This document shows positions 11,365 through 23,468 of a DNA stretch of 64,000 nucleotides, one piece after another. A program made the translations under genes and the position numbers. The notes under the pieces were generated by a model. It ran no database searches. It worked only from the letters and a program-made list of their open reading frames with translations, and had not been told where the DNA came from. Origin of the DNA: Phycomyces blakesleeanus NRRL 1555(-) (Eukaryota; Mucoromycota; Mucoromycetes; Mucorales; Phycomycetaceae); contig NW_017265135.1 of assembly GCF_001638985.1 (NCBI RefSeq), forward strand, positions 1 to 64,000. The letters run 5' to 3'. Each line of letters opens with the position of its first letter. Position 1 is the stretch's first letter.

Positions 11365-14268
11365 TTAGAGCGAAAATTTGGCATTATAGATAGCCTCTGA
11401 GACAAATGCAGCCGTGATCTACACAATAATATGTCAAAATCACTATTTTTCTTTCAACCATATCTTTCTTTTGCTATATATCTAATTACCTGTCTTCCTC
11501 CAAACCATCTACCATTGAGTGCCTTTACAGCTCTCTCGGCAGCATCAACTGTACCAAACTTTACAAAGATCTCTCCCTACATAAAACGGTACACATATCA
11601 GTAAATATTTACATTCTGATGCCCTGCTATTAAACCCCCATTTTTGTTAGTGTTTTTTTTTACCAAAGAGTCTTCATTAACATGGATGTGGGTAACCTGC
11701 CCAAAGTGCAAGCATTCATCTTTTACATCAGTTTCTAAATCCTGCATCCAATCTGGCTCACTCTCTCTAAAAAAATCATCAAATAAAGAAAGAAATTAAA
11801 GCCAATTCAATCAATATACCGATTCACTTAAACAGCCCAAGAAACTTACTCTGAAGGGTTGAACATATTGTTCAACATTACTGTACGAGATGCACTAACT
11901 GGAATAATAGGCTTTGGTCTGATGAAAATAGTAATAGTAGTAAATTATATAGATGTTAATGAAATAAATTGACATGTTTGTCTTATTTGTATTACTCACG
12001 GCATAAAAGGAGTCGAGGGTTCAAGTTCTTCCATCAAATCTGTCTGACGAGCAGCCAGTTTCTTCATCAACTCTGTACGTGATAGCGAATTGAGCGCGAG
12101 ACCAGCTAATTAATCAAATCAAACAATTAATAAAACATTTTACACCCTTTTCTCCAATAATAGCGACAGTAATGAAAGCTAAAACTTTAAACTTACCATC
12201 GTCGTCTAGACTGGAGCTCATCACGGATGTCTTTTCAGTCACCAATCCTACTTTCAACTAGACAGTTTCAACATCAGTTTACTTTGACCTTAATTTTTTT
12301 TCATCATTTTGTGATCAATAGCGACAAGTCTTACATTTCTTCCAGCCAATTCAAAGCCATTCATCTTTTCAAGGGCTTGTTTTGAATCTTCGGCATTTTT
12401 GTATCTATTGAAAAGCAATACATAGATTAGAGATAAGCATATGGTATTGTAATTTGATAGCACCAGTTAATTTTACTTACTGAATAAAAGCATAACCTTT
12501 TGACTTGCCAGTTTCAGGGTCTTTTATATATGTATATAATAAAATAAGATTAGAAGTAATTGATTAATTGATTAATTAAATAATTGAAATGATTGAAATG
12601 AGTGATTGAATTATTAATTAATTAATCAACTTTAATATAAGCTTTTCTTTTTCTTTACTTATATCTCTCTAATCAACATGCCACTAACCTTTGTGGAGAT
12701 TAACGAAATCAAGGGGACCAAAGGGTTCGAATATCTGGCGAATATCATCTTCAGTGAGGCTAAAATGAATCGATCCCACATACAGACGTTGATAAAACAA
12801 TTCTTGATCTTGTGCGGCCATCTGACTAATCAACCCAAAAAATAAATAAATAAATAAATAAATATCTGTTTTTAATGCAAACACACACAGAGATATAGAA
12901 ACTATAATCCTCCCCAAATAAGAATAAAATTGTCAAAAAAAATAACCTGATCACATACGCGTTCTTTGCTGCTTGCATAGCAAGACGGTTCTTTTCAGCT
13001 TCTGTAAGTTGGACAACGACTGGAATACCTAAAAGTTTTTGGCCTGACATTGCCAATGCACTTTGAACCGAGTCCTCGTCATAAAATTCGACATACCCAA
13101 CTCTAAAGATTTACAATAAATAAATAAATGAATAAATGAAAAAATTAAAGTAAATTAAAGTAAAGTAAAGTAAATAGCTGTCTTTTTTAAAGAAAATAAT
13201 AAAAATAACAATATTTCTAACAAGAAACTTTATAGATCAAACCAAATTTTCATCAATTGACTTACCCTTTTGATCGTCCAGAATGTCGATCGAAAATGAT
13301 CTTTGCATCACGAACCCGACCTGCCTGTGTGAAAAAATCTTCAAGTTCTCGAGATTTAAGACGTTGTGCCAATTGTGTCACAAACACTGTACGTCTATCT
13401 CTTTCTTCTTCTGGCAGTGGAGGTGAAGGAGATCTGGCACGTCCTCTTCTACGTCTATTGATAAAAATATTACATTTTATAAGAGCTGATATTTCTATGC
13501 ATATTTCTATCTTATATATATCTATATATCTATATATTATTGCTCGCTTTTGTAAAAGAAAGAAAAAGGAGAAATGGTTTGTTGCCCAAAAAAAGAAAAA
13601 TTTAAATAATATATATATATATAATGACAATAATAATTTACATACTGATTTCTGTCAAAACCACGACTTGGTGGCATACGTGGACTAGGACTACGTCTTC
13701 TACGTTCTCTGGATGGCCTTCTACGTCTATCTCTGCTAGTAGATCGCGAACCTGAACGACGGTACTCACGCGAACGGCTGCGATGGCGTCTGCTATGTCT
13801 AGAGCGGGATCCGTGTGATCGAGAAGGTGAACGTGATGACCGTCTAGATCTTTAAAGAGTGCAACAATGAAATTGTTTAAATCATTTATATTCCTTTTAT
13901 TTTGTTGTCAGCTAAAAGAATATTCTCAAACCTTCTTTCTTCTCGGTGGCGATCGTCTTTTACAACAACTTCATGATGGCGTTCAGGCTCTACAGGTGCA
14001 GTCTGGTCGTAGTTTTATTAGTAAAATAAATAAATGAAATTCAAGAAAAAAACATAAAGAGATATAAATATAATGATAAAGGCAATGATAATGGTAATTA
14101 TAAATAGAGAGGCAAGGAGAGAGAGAGATTTTTTTGATTGGCTTTGGTTCAATATAGTTTATAAATTCACTAGCACATAATAAAAATAATAAAAATACAA
14201 TGGTTAATGAGGCTCACTTTATTTTCCTGGAAAGGAGCATCCAGCATTGCTTCAACATCCATATCCAT
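11365..14268 (-). CDS. RBM39: RBM39/CAPER-like splicing factor: RS domain, two RRMs and a C-terminal UHM
   Basis: Fourteen phase-consistent exons: 14268-14218, 14002-13932, 13849-13646, 13454-13266, 13102-12959, 12825-12689, 12520-12481, 12404-12335, 12257-12197, 12105-12000, 11918-11850, 11766-11664, 11576-11490 and 11418-11365. They give 461 residues. The protein starts [13 protein letters not shown]. An Arg/Ser-rich region fills about 40-115. RRM1 (about 120-200) has RNP motifs VFVTQL and GVGYVEF. RRM2 (about 230-305) has LYVGSI and KGYAFIQY. The C-terminal U2AF-homology motif (about 370-461) carries the Arg-x-Phe signature in [11 protein letters not shown]39 proteins join U2AF65 and SF3B1 at the 3' splice site in the nucleus. 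Exons 6-8 are short (137, 40 and 70 nt), which makes this the most intron-dense gene here. The 3' ends of exons 3, 4 and 7 use near-perfect donors (GTATGT, GTAAGT). Confidence 0.93.
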
Positions 14269-15734
14269 CTTTTAAAGAGAAAAAAAATAAGTGTTTAAAG
14301 GTGTCAATTAAAGTAAGGGAAGGAAGCAAAGGTAAATAAAGAGGTTTGGTTTAATGGTGAGCTGGAATGTCAATATGGGTTTTAGGTAAAAAAAAAAAAA
14401 AAAAAAAAAGAGGGAAGCCAAATGTCTGACGTCGCCCAAAAAACATCAACCCCCAAAACAATATAGTAATGATTACGTTTAACCGAGCGAATCTTATTGG
14501 CTTTTAAGAGAAATATTTATTCCACGCTAATCCATTAAATTCAAGCGTGTTATTTAAAGAAGACGAAAAAATAATTGTACTAAGATCAATTTGTTGTGAA
14601 GAAACTCGAGTAAATTATAAGCTATTTGATCTCATTTGATTCATTACCTTTCTTTTCTGTTATTCTTGTGTGTATAATTATTTATATACTTTAAAGACTA
14701 TTCAAGATAGATAAATAATAACGTGTGTTTAAATGCAATATTATTGGATAAAATAATTCTATCGTACTTGTCCAAAAAAAAACTAATATTTTCTCTTACC
14801 AGTATAAATATATATACGTAAAGAACAACAAATATAAACTTGCGATGATCTTGTCTGCCTTGTCTTCTCAAAAAGGCTAGTACACACATTAGGAAGAATA
14901 TATATAGGTAATTACAGTCTAAATCTCTCCAATAATATAGGGTTTTTTTTTAAAAGAAAAATAACGATACCTCAAATATGTTACCAAATTAATTTATGAT
15001 TGGTTAAATGACATGTGTGCGTTTGAAATCCAATGATTTAACTGTCAATTTTAGAAATATATATTTATATATTTGTGTATGTTCATCAGTTTCAATTTTC
15101 CTTGTCTTCTGTAACAGTTTCATGACGAATCAAGCCATATTTGATGGTGACACCGCATGTTATGTTTGAATAGTAAAAGAGAGAGAAAGAGAGAAAATAA
15201 TAATAAATCCCAGTCCGGCCTCCCTGACAACCCATCAGTGGTAACCATGAAAACCAAACCTCCTTTCTTTCATTACTCTTACGCTTTGGCCCTCATTGTC
15301 GATCTTATGGTCCCTATTCATCATCACTAATATATATCTATATATGTATATAAATATATCTTTATATATATATAAGCATATATCTTCTTTTCCTCTCTTT
15401 CTCTTTTCCTCTCTTTCTTTCTTAAAGAAGCTCACAAAAGACAATTACAAAAAAGGGAATCCAGAACATCTATTCATCCTTTTGTGAATTAGCAGATTCC
15501 AGCTTTTGTTTCTATTTCTTTTTAGTTTAGTTTAGCTTACTTTATTTTCCTTATTCTTCTTTATTACATACATTCAAACACACGCTTATATTTCCTTTTT
15601 ATTAAACTTCTTTTTATTTTATATTTTATATATTGTTTCTTTTTAATTTCTTTATTTTATTTTATTATTATTTTTATTCTCCCTTCTAGTCTTACATTAT
15701 TCAACAGCTGTTTCATTATTATTAACTTTCAGTC
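14269..15734. other. Divergent promoter region between RBM39-like and ZDS1-like genes
   Basis: Both flanking genes start outward from this 1.47 kb. It contains an A-run at 14391-14409 followed by a CRE-like TGACGTC at about 14428, an AGAGAG tract near 15180, and CT-rich leader sequence before the ZDS1-like start (15480-15730). No coding region is supported. Confidence 0.6.
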
Positions 15735-16113
15735 ATGAACGACCAAGATGACCCGTTTGCATTTTTCTCAAAAGACCTCGATCTTGCTTATACATCGTTT
15801 TATCAGCCCACCGATAACCCTCTCACGACCGATTCTGCCCGAAAATCCCTTCACCTCGATACATCACCAACCACATTGACAGCCGAGCCTCAAAAGACCA
15901 TAAAGAATGATGAAGAAGACAATGCTGACGACGAAAATACTCGTCTGAGTCCAATGACAACTGCTGGATTAACACGCGCCCTCTCTCTCTCGAAATCTCT
16001 CCTTGACGACATTGTAGGCGAAACACGCACAAAGGTCATTAGCATCGAAACTGTCAATCCATCTCATTTATTCTGGTAAATAACATACTTTACATGTATA
16101 CATGCATACGTAT

Positions 16114-16145
<32 letters not shown>

Positions 16146-18296
16146 TAAAAGAAAAAACGCAAAGAAAAATGCAAAATAATAATAATAACAACTAATTCCT
16201 TCTCTGCCTATCTTTATATATATATATCGTTTTATAACTATATGTATATATAGGGTGCCAGCATCACAACACCCAGAGATTGCACCTGCAGAGTTTGAGA
16301 AATACCTCCAAGGCCATGGATTTGCAAACAGGACCCAGTCACAGATGAAGCGTCGAAAATCTATTCTATCCATGTCCTTTACTGCACTTGAAGATCTTGA
16401 CAAGGGCGAGACCGAAGGGGAAGGTTCGATGGAAAAGATGACACGCACTCAGTCAAGTCATGCACGATTATCGACTGATCATGATCTACTGGACGAACAG
16501 TCACCTGCAGAAACACTTTTAGCTGCGCAAAGACGAGTAAGATTGCGACGAAGTGTGAGTCTGCAGCTACCAAGCACTTCAGGTAAAATAAAATACAATT
16601 CAGTATAACATACATAGATAATTGTAAAGACTTGTCAAGAATATTGGGGGGGATGGAGGGGTGTATATTTACAAAGATGCACAAAAACAAAAGCAGATAA
16701 TAATGATAATAATAAAAAAAGAAAAGAATAACAGACCCCTCTTTTCCTATATTTCTATCTTTCTCCTCAGAAACCTAACTCTCTTTTTACTTCTTCTTTT
16801 AAAAAAACCAACTCAATGTTGATTTTATAGAATTACCTCTCTTTCTTGTCTTTGATCGGAATTCGTCTTCTTTGGACGACTCACCTGTTCTGGTGCCCAA
16901 AGCAGACCGGCCTTTGTTTCGAAGGGGTGCTCGGACAAGGTTCCAACGCAATTCCTCTCTCGCCTCTCTCTCCCTCTCTACCCCCACACGCATGGAACAT
17001 CCAAAGCCGTGGCACAATTATCGCCGGAGCGAACCTGTCTATCCAACCACTCCAACAGAACTTCTGGAAGCACCCCTGGATGAAGGTGTGATATTACAGG
17101 ACAGGCCAGTCTCATTCGAGCCGCCCACAACAACTTACTCGCACTCGCACTCTCGTTCCCTTGATCTTACTCCCTCTACACATCCGCTACAACAGCCAGT
17201 ATTACCACCGCCATCATCATCATCAACAGCCACAGCCACAGACACAGCCACATCCACAACATCTTCATCTTCATCATTATCCTCATTGTCGTCAACAAAA
17301 CCACGCTCTCTGGCACATGAAAATGCTACGGAAGTGCAGGCATTCTCCGTTGGATCTCCTGAATCGTCCAAGATGAGTCGTACCCAGAGTGCCGCCACTC
17401 GAGAGCGCAAATCCACCTGGTCTTGGGCATTCTGGTCCGACGACAAGGCCAAGAAGTCAAAAACAACCGAATCTACTAAACCCCTGAATACATCTACTAA
17501 TAACCATCCTTATGAGCATGACAAACCGGCATCTACATTGTCACTACCACCAGTTCCAGCTGAAGTTGTTGCCTCCAGCAAAAGATTTGGGCTCTCGTCC
17601 TTATTTTCCAAAAAATCCACATCTAAACATGCCTCTTCTTCTTCTTCTGGTGCTGGTGCAGACACAGCCTCTTTTGCCACCCAGCAGGGACGACCACCCA
17701 AAGATTTCCAGCTCAACAAAATCAATCAAAGTCGTCTCCCGATTCATATCGAACGAGCCGTCTATCGTCTCTCGCATATCAAACTCGCCAACCCACGTCG
17801 TCCACTGAAAGAACAGGTCTTGATTTCCAATCTCATGTTTTGGTATCTTTCTATTATCAGTGCCCAACAACAGGAGATGCAACCGCATGATATTGTGGAT
17901 GAAGAAGCATACGAAGCAGAACAAGCACTAAAAGCACGTAGAATGCTTGTTGCAAGCAAAAAAAAGAAGAGGTTGGTACGCAAAGAGCCTAAACAGCGAC
18001 CCAAGGATTCTGGGTCGCTTCAGACCTTTATGCATGTACAGTCCAAGGAGTCAACTGGGTTTGTTGTACCTGACAACTACTTAAATCCAAACCAACGCCA
18101 ACAGCAGCAACAGCAGCAACATCGTCAACACCATTCGCAAGATGAAGAATCGGATGATAGAAATTCAAGTGATTCTTCTGGTGATGATGAGATGCCAACC
18201 CCTCCAGAAAGTCAATCGAAAAAATACCGAACACCAAAAGAACAAGTACATCCAGATGAGGATGATTTGCCATTAGGATTGTATAGAAAGACATAA
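15735..18296 (+). CDS. ZDS1: Zds1/Zds2-family protein, regulator of PP2A-Cdc55
   Basis: Three exons (15735-16075, 16254-16582, 16831-18296) give 711 residues. The junction TG/G restores LFWVPASQHPEIAPAEFEKYL, the conserved N-terminal Zds motif. The hallmark Zds C-terminal domain lies at about 523-575: LPIHIERAVYRLSHIKLANP, then RRPLKEQVLISNLMFWYL. In yeast this domain binds the PP2A subunit Cdc55 and controls mitotic entry and polarity. The rest is Ser/Pro/Thr-rich and likely disordered. The acidic tail holds a polyGln run near 18100. The gene is divergent from the RBM39-like gene and convergent with the ERT1-like gene. A Kozak-like context (AGTC ATG) supports the start. The role is known for yeast; conservation of function is inferred. 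Confidence 0.9.
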
Positions 18297-18613
18297 ATCA
18301 TACTTACACACAAACACACATACACAAACACACACACACACACACGCGTGCGCACACGTACACATACACATACATACACACACAAATACTTATATACATA
18401 TACATATATATATATATATATTATACTTTGGAAGAATAATATAATCTAGGAAATTGGATTCTCTTTTTTACGTTTTTCTCTCTTCTCTTTCATTCACTCC
18501 ATTTCTCTCACCTTTACGTACAGTTTCACACGCACACGCGCATTCATACTTACATACACATACATTTACTCTTTCCTTCTTTTAAAATATATATATATAT
18601 ATTCATTTTTATT
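18297..18613. other. Short convergent 3' region with CA-rich repeat
   Basis: A 317-bp gap between the stops of the ZDS1-like and ERT1-like genes. It holds a (CA)n/(CACG)n stretch at 18305-18385 and a TA run at 18405-18421. Confidence 0.8.
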
Positions 18614-20957
18614 TTACTGGAGTTGAACAGGTAAGAAGTTACCTACAATTACAGTCTATAGAGTAATTTTGTAGATCCAAAGTACCGATCAATACATGTT
18701 TTTTTTTCTTCTTCTTCTTCTTCTTCTTCTTCAGATTTCAAACAAACAAACAAACAAACAAAAAATATTGTAAATGTGTAATACTTACCGGTATATTGTA
18801 TTTGTCTCTGCGGATCGTAAATGAGAAACAACAAGATATGACACTGGTTTCTTCTCGGTCCGGATTCCTCAACAAGCAAGAGGTCAATACAGCCTTTTGG
18901 CCGGGGTCGAATGCAATATTTCCATATTTCTCCCAATAATTAACAGACGATTCCTCTGCCATTAATTCATAGATACAAAGACGCCCCTTTATATATTATA
19001 CACACGCACAAACAAAACAAAGAATGCAGTTAGAAACTAATAGTTATATTAAACATACCGCCCCTCCTACTCCTCCTACTCCTCATGATAATGATTATAA
19101 TTCTACATATCTATATTTATATATACCTCGCGTAGGGTCTCCATGGGAACATTTACGAGGGATGCAAATTCCTTGTTTCCTTTGTAGATCTCACCAGTAC
19201 GACGCCACAAACATGCAGGAATACCCATTGAGCTAAACACGCGATCATAATCCTTAAACAAAACAAACCAAAACAAACCAAAAAATATTGATTAATTTTT
19301 GTATATATATATATATGTCTGTATATATTACCAACAAAAGTCTTTCAAAGGCTTCTTCCACAAGAATCAAGTCGATGTCTGTTAATGATTGGGCTACGGA
19401 TCTAAATGCCGGGCGAAATGTACCCATAACATTCAAAATGCGTTGCCTGCTTGAAGCTGACATACTGTGTGCGCTATTATATATACATACATATATATGT
19501 TTATTAAACAAGCCAAAAATAATAATAATAATCTTATTTTTTCTTTTATGTATATATGTATATATATAATTCCTGTACTTACTGTCGGTCCATATACTTT
19601 TGAAGCCGTGCATATCCATTTACATAGTTGTATGGTTTCAAGAAACCAGCTTCATATTTGGCATTGATGACTTCTGTCAGTCTATCTTCCAATCGACCGT
19701 CAGAGGGATCAGCAGCTGTCAAAAAGAACTTTTCAGTTGTATTGACAATCGGTGATTCTGTCACAGGTGTTCCTCCTCCTCTTCCTCCTCCTCCTCTACT
19801 GCTATTGCTACTACTGTTGACATTGCTGTTGTTATGCTGGTTTCCGAGTAAAAGGTTGACATTTCCCATAGAATCCAAAAAATCACTGGAAAGAAAGAAA
19901 AAAGGTCAATAAAATATTGATAATAGATAAAGGATTGATTGATTGATTGATTAATTGCCTTTAATACATTTTTTTGCTGTAGTATTTACCTTATAACAGA
20001 AATCTCATTTCCCATGTGTTCACTTGCAAATGTCAATTGTCCAGTTCCTACTTGACCAAAAAATTGAAGAGGTAGACCACCAAGATTACTGGCAGATCCA
20101 TGATCTACGGAAAATGATTATTATTATTATAATCATGAGTTTTACAAAGTAAGAATAATAATAACAATTAGTTTATTTGACGTATATATATCTAGCTGTA
20201 TTTTTGTTGTTGTTGTTGTTGTTGTTAGAGTGTATAGTGTATGATATACTTGCTTTGGTACTTTGTTGGGGGAATCACTCTCTTGACAGAAGATTTGTAA
20301 TCTGAATCGCTCGTAATAGACGATTCTCGACTGCCTTTTGGAGCAGCACTATTGGTAGTAGATCCAGAAGAAGAGGCAGATTCTTTTGGTTCATCATGGC
20401 ACATATGTCCAATGCTTCGCTTAATACAGCGTTGACACGGCCGCCCTTTATTATCATTTCATATAAATATACATGTATATACATTTATTATTACTATTAT
20501 CATTATTATTATTTATATACATATTGAACATAATTAGGCAAAGATTATCATATCACTTCATACACGTAAAGAAAACACTAAACCAGAATAACTAATTATA
20601 TGTAATTATATACGATACTATAAAAAAGAGAGATAGGGAGATAGAGAGAGAGACAGATAGCAAAGGAAGACCATCTTCAAAATGGTGATAGTTACCATCA
20701 TCACATGTCATGTGCGATCTACGACAATATACACATGCTACAGAAAATAAATAATGGCATTGGTCTTATTAGCATTGTCTTTAATGTATTGGTGATTTAA
20801 CCTTTCTAATCTTGCTGTTGCTATTACTGTTATTACCATGAGTCACTTTGCGTCGTTTTGGTCCTGTTCTTTTCTTTTTACCGTCCGGACCGACACTCTT
20901 GGTATCGTCAGGGACGGTTGTTTGAGTCTGGTTTTCTCTTGGTCTGACTGTTTCCAT
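18614..20957 (-). CDS. ERT1: AcuK/ERT1-like Zn2Cys6 transcription factor with PAS domain
   Basis: Nine exons: 20957-20837, 20737-20696, 20445-20254, 20104-19990, 19885-19583, 19464-19332, 19252-19127, 18986-18789 and 18655-18614. They give 423 residues. The binuclear zinc cluster is assembled from exons 1-3: ACVYCRRSHMTC, DDGRPCQRC, IKRSIGHMC, preceded by a basic stretch KKKRTGPKRRK. It matches the AcuK/AcuM/ERT1/RDS2 family, nuclear activators of gluconeogenesis and respiratory growth. A Ser/Asn-rich linker precedes PYNYVNGYARLQKYMDR and SRQRILNVMGTFRPAF, then a PAS-like domain (GIPACLWRRTGEIYKGNKEF) ending IVGNFLPVQLQ. The exon 3 to 4 phase only works with a GC donor (GCAAGT), since the nearby GT donor breaks the frame. 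The exon 6 acceptor was chosen to keep the family spacing. The start is the first ATG before the basic stretch. Confidence 0.9.
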
Positions 20958-22188
20958 TGTGGTAATGTTTTTGATCTTTATTGTCTTCTTCTCTTATTGC
21001 TGTTGCTGCTAAGAAAGTTAAAGGTGGCTGTTTGATGGTTTTATTTTCATAGCAATAGAAAAAAGAAGAAAAAGAAGAAGAAAACGATATCACAGCTATT
21101 GTTTTCTTGGCTACTACAATTACTACTATTCTTATTGCTGCTGTTTTAAGGGGGAAAAGATAACCTCCCACCCTCGAAAAGGTTGTTAATTTAAGAAGAA
21201 GAAGAAGATATGAATTGTTATTATTAATATTCTTATTTGAGTTCGATATATATATATATACACACACAAAAGACCAGTCATTTTTTGGCCTTTATTTGGA
21301 TTTAATACTTTTGCTCTATCTGTGTATAAGAGCTAGGTGCACCTGATTTAAAAGAACTGATCAATTCCTAATACGGCTCGGTATGAGTTACAGCTGTATA
21401 CTGAGTAGGCGTTCACATAGTTGTAGTCGACCGATTTTTAACGGTCGACCGCCTTAATTTTCTTTACTGTTTATAGTAACTTCTGAAATTGAAAATAACA
21501 GTCACGCGAGGTTAGTTGCACAGAATATTTGTATTTTACTAGAATGTCCCCTAATAAACTTTTATTTTTCTATCTATTTACAAACACGAATAACAGCAAT
21601 AATAGTCAGTTCAAAGGCTTCAAAAAACATTTACTACTGATTTTTGTAAGAATAATCTTTGCTCTATCAGAGATGCCTAAAAAATAAGAGAAATATGCAG
21701 ATGATGTAAATAATTAAGTGCTTTAAGACTTCAAAAAAAGTAGACAAAGACTCGTCAGCTTAAAAAAATGTCGTCGATTAAATATTCTATAAAAGGAGCG
21801 AGATTTAGTAGTGTGAACGCGCTGGTTAGCCTTTTTGTTACACTAGTGGAGATTCAATTAGGACTAACCAGGTGTTCGATGAGAGTGTGATTATAAGGGT
21901 TTTGGGATAGAAACAATTGCATAGAATTTGAGAATCAAGGTGTAATATGGTCTTTATTTCATGTTATTTGCCTTTGCTTTTATATTGTTTCTATCCTATT
22001 TTTTACATCATTGTTTTATTATTTTCTAAGGTTCACTCAATCTCTTAGTTCTCTACTAATGTCTTTAGTTCTACACTAATTGTCTTCTTTTGTTGCTATG
22101 ATTTTATTTTTTTTCTAATTTCAAAATCCGTCGCAACAACAGTAGGTGCTCACGGAGTGTCTAATCGATTAGACCTTAAATTCCCTCT
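20958..22188. other. Gene-free AT-rich region with palindromes bordering the inverted-repeat unit
   Basis: No gene is seen. It contains GTCGACCG/CGGTCGAC arms at about 21428-21451, 13-bp perfect inverted arms GGATAGAAACAAT (21905-21917) and ATTGTTTCTATCC (21984-21996), and a perfect 16-bp palindrome GTCTAATCGATTAGAC at 22159-22174. The last lies 15 bp outside the large inverted repeat. Confidence 0.75.
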
Positions 22189-23103
22189 CAGTATTACATG
22201 TGCCCTGAGAGCATTTTTAACAATACAAAAAAAATAGGCCAAATATGTATCTTGACCGAAGATCATAAAATGACTGTTATCAACTTCGTTGATACTAATC
22301 CATCTGCTTCTGTTGTCGAAGTGACTGAGCATTTATTGAGCCAATTCCATTATCAAAGTTTCTCGTAGCATTGTTTATAACTTTATGAGAAGTGAATGTA
22401 ACCTTTCGTTGAAGAAAGCAGATTTCCACTCTATTGAACGAAACAGTCCGGAAAAGATTGAGGAACGATACAATTAGGCTGGCAAATGGGAAAATACAGA
22501 CATGAATTTCCTGACGAATTGCGTGTTTCTTGGCAAGTCTGCTATTGTCATAAATATGAAATGTTCAAGAGCTTGGTCCAGAAAAGGCATTCGCGCTATT
22601 GTTATCAGACCAACTACGAAAGCAACACAACGTCTATATTGGGTGCTATCTCTGCCGCAGCTTTGATAACAGTCGGCGTAAGGAACCCCAGGCTTGTCAA
22701 GAAGAGAAAGGCTGAAGGATACATAAGCTCAGGAACTGTAACGGGTCACTGCATCAGTTTCTTAAAAATTACGCTTGATGAAATGGACAAACATCCACAT
22801 ATGAAAGGTCACTATGTAGTGATGGATAATGCACCTATTCACACGCATAAAAACATAAAAAAGTACATTAAGTATCGAGGGTATAAATGTGTGTATCTTA
22901 TCTACTCTCCCGAGCTTAAACCAATTGTACAATTCTGGGTCGTGGCAAAGAGTAGGGTAAAGCACCATAATGTTTTGCAGGAAGACACCTTATCAAAAAT
23001 AATTACTGAAGCCTGCAAAGATGTGGAGAAAAGTCATTTCAGAGGCTTCGTTTCACATTCTTACATGTGTTGGGATAAATGTCGAAATAGAGAGCCCATG
23101 TAA
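22189..23103 (+). pseudogene. Truncated Tc1/mariner (DDE_3-type) transposase, left inverted copy
   Basis: Translation in shifting frames gives CPESIFNNTKK, ILTEDHKMTVINFVDTNPSA, CNLSLKKADFHSIERNSPEK, then KWENTDMNFLTNCVFLGKSA, then AWSRKGIRAIVIRPTTKAT. A frameshift near 22628 precedes SILGAISAA, TGTVTGHCISFLK, VMDNAPIHTH and SPELKPIVQFW. This is the order of a Tc1-type transposase. The first catalytic Asp of the FLDES-type motif is Gly here, and the Glu of the NPIEQFW-type motif is Val. With internal stops and a frameshift as well, the copy cannot be active. The helix-turn-helix N terminus is absent from this arm. Confidence 0.88.
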
Positions 23104-23139
23104 TAATCACAGGACGCTCCCAAAATCAATGTAAAAAAA

Positions 23140-23468
23140 AATCTTGAGAGTAAGTGTAAGCGTAAGCGTAAGTCAAACCGTAAGTCAAACCGTAAGTCAA
23201 ACCGTAAGTGTAAGCGTAAGTGTAAGCGTAAGTCAAACCGTAAGTTAAACCATAAGTCAAAACGTAAGTCAAACCGTAAGTCAAACCGTAAGTGTAAGCG
23301 TAAGTCAAACCGTAAGTTAAACCATAAGTCAAAACGTAAGTCAAACCGTAAGTCAAACCGTAAGTGTAAGCGTAAGTCAAACCGTAAGTTAAACCGTAAG
23401 TCAAAACGTAAGTGTAAGCGTAAGTCAAACCGTAAGTGTAAGCGTAAGTGTAAGCGTAAGTGTAAAAA
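23140..23468. repeat. GTAAGY minisatellite (6/12-bp units)
   Basis: A tandem array of GTAAGT and GTAAGC hexamers mixed with CAAACC or TAAACC, forming 12-bp units GTAAGTCAAACC and GTAAGTGTAAGC and a longer repeating order. Related boxes, TGTAAAAAAAAATCTTGAGAGT (about 23130) and TGTAAAAAAAAATCTCGAGAGT (about 23461), bracket it. A short piece of the same array recurs inverted at 25143-25170, and part of it at 25076-25094. Unit length divisible by three keeps a minus frame open; I do not regard that frame as a gene. Confidence 0.93.

Noticed and set aside
14391..14409. A-run as a retrotransposon poly(A) tail in the RBM39/ZDS1 promoter
   Set aside because: No upstream element sequence or target duplication is visible; similar runs are common across the window.
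20275..20484. Helical Leu-rich minus frame (LSEALDICAMMNQKNLPLLL)
   Set aside because: It overlaps in another frame the Cys-rich exon that completes the Zn2Cys6 cluster, which is far better supported.
22486..23103. Functional Tc1 transposase from the 205-codon frame
   Set aside because: The frame is an accidental continuation across a frameshift; the catalytic Asp and Glu are replaced and upstream stops are present.
23126..23428. 100-codon minus frame of TYGLTYAY repeats
   Set aside because: It is the translation of the GTAAGY minisatellite; unit length divisible by three keeps it open by construction.
23140..23468. CRISPR-like or telomere-like array
   Set aside because: Units are 6/12 bp with no unique spacers, the host is eukaryotic, and the hexamer does not match the common fungal telomere TTAGGG.
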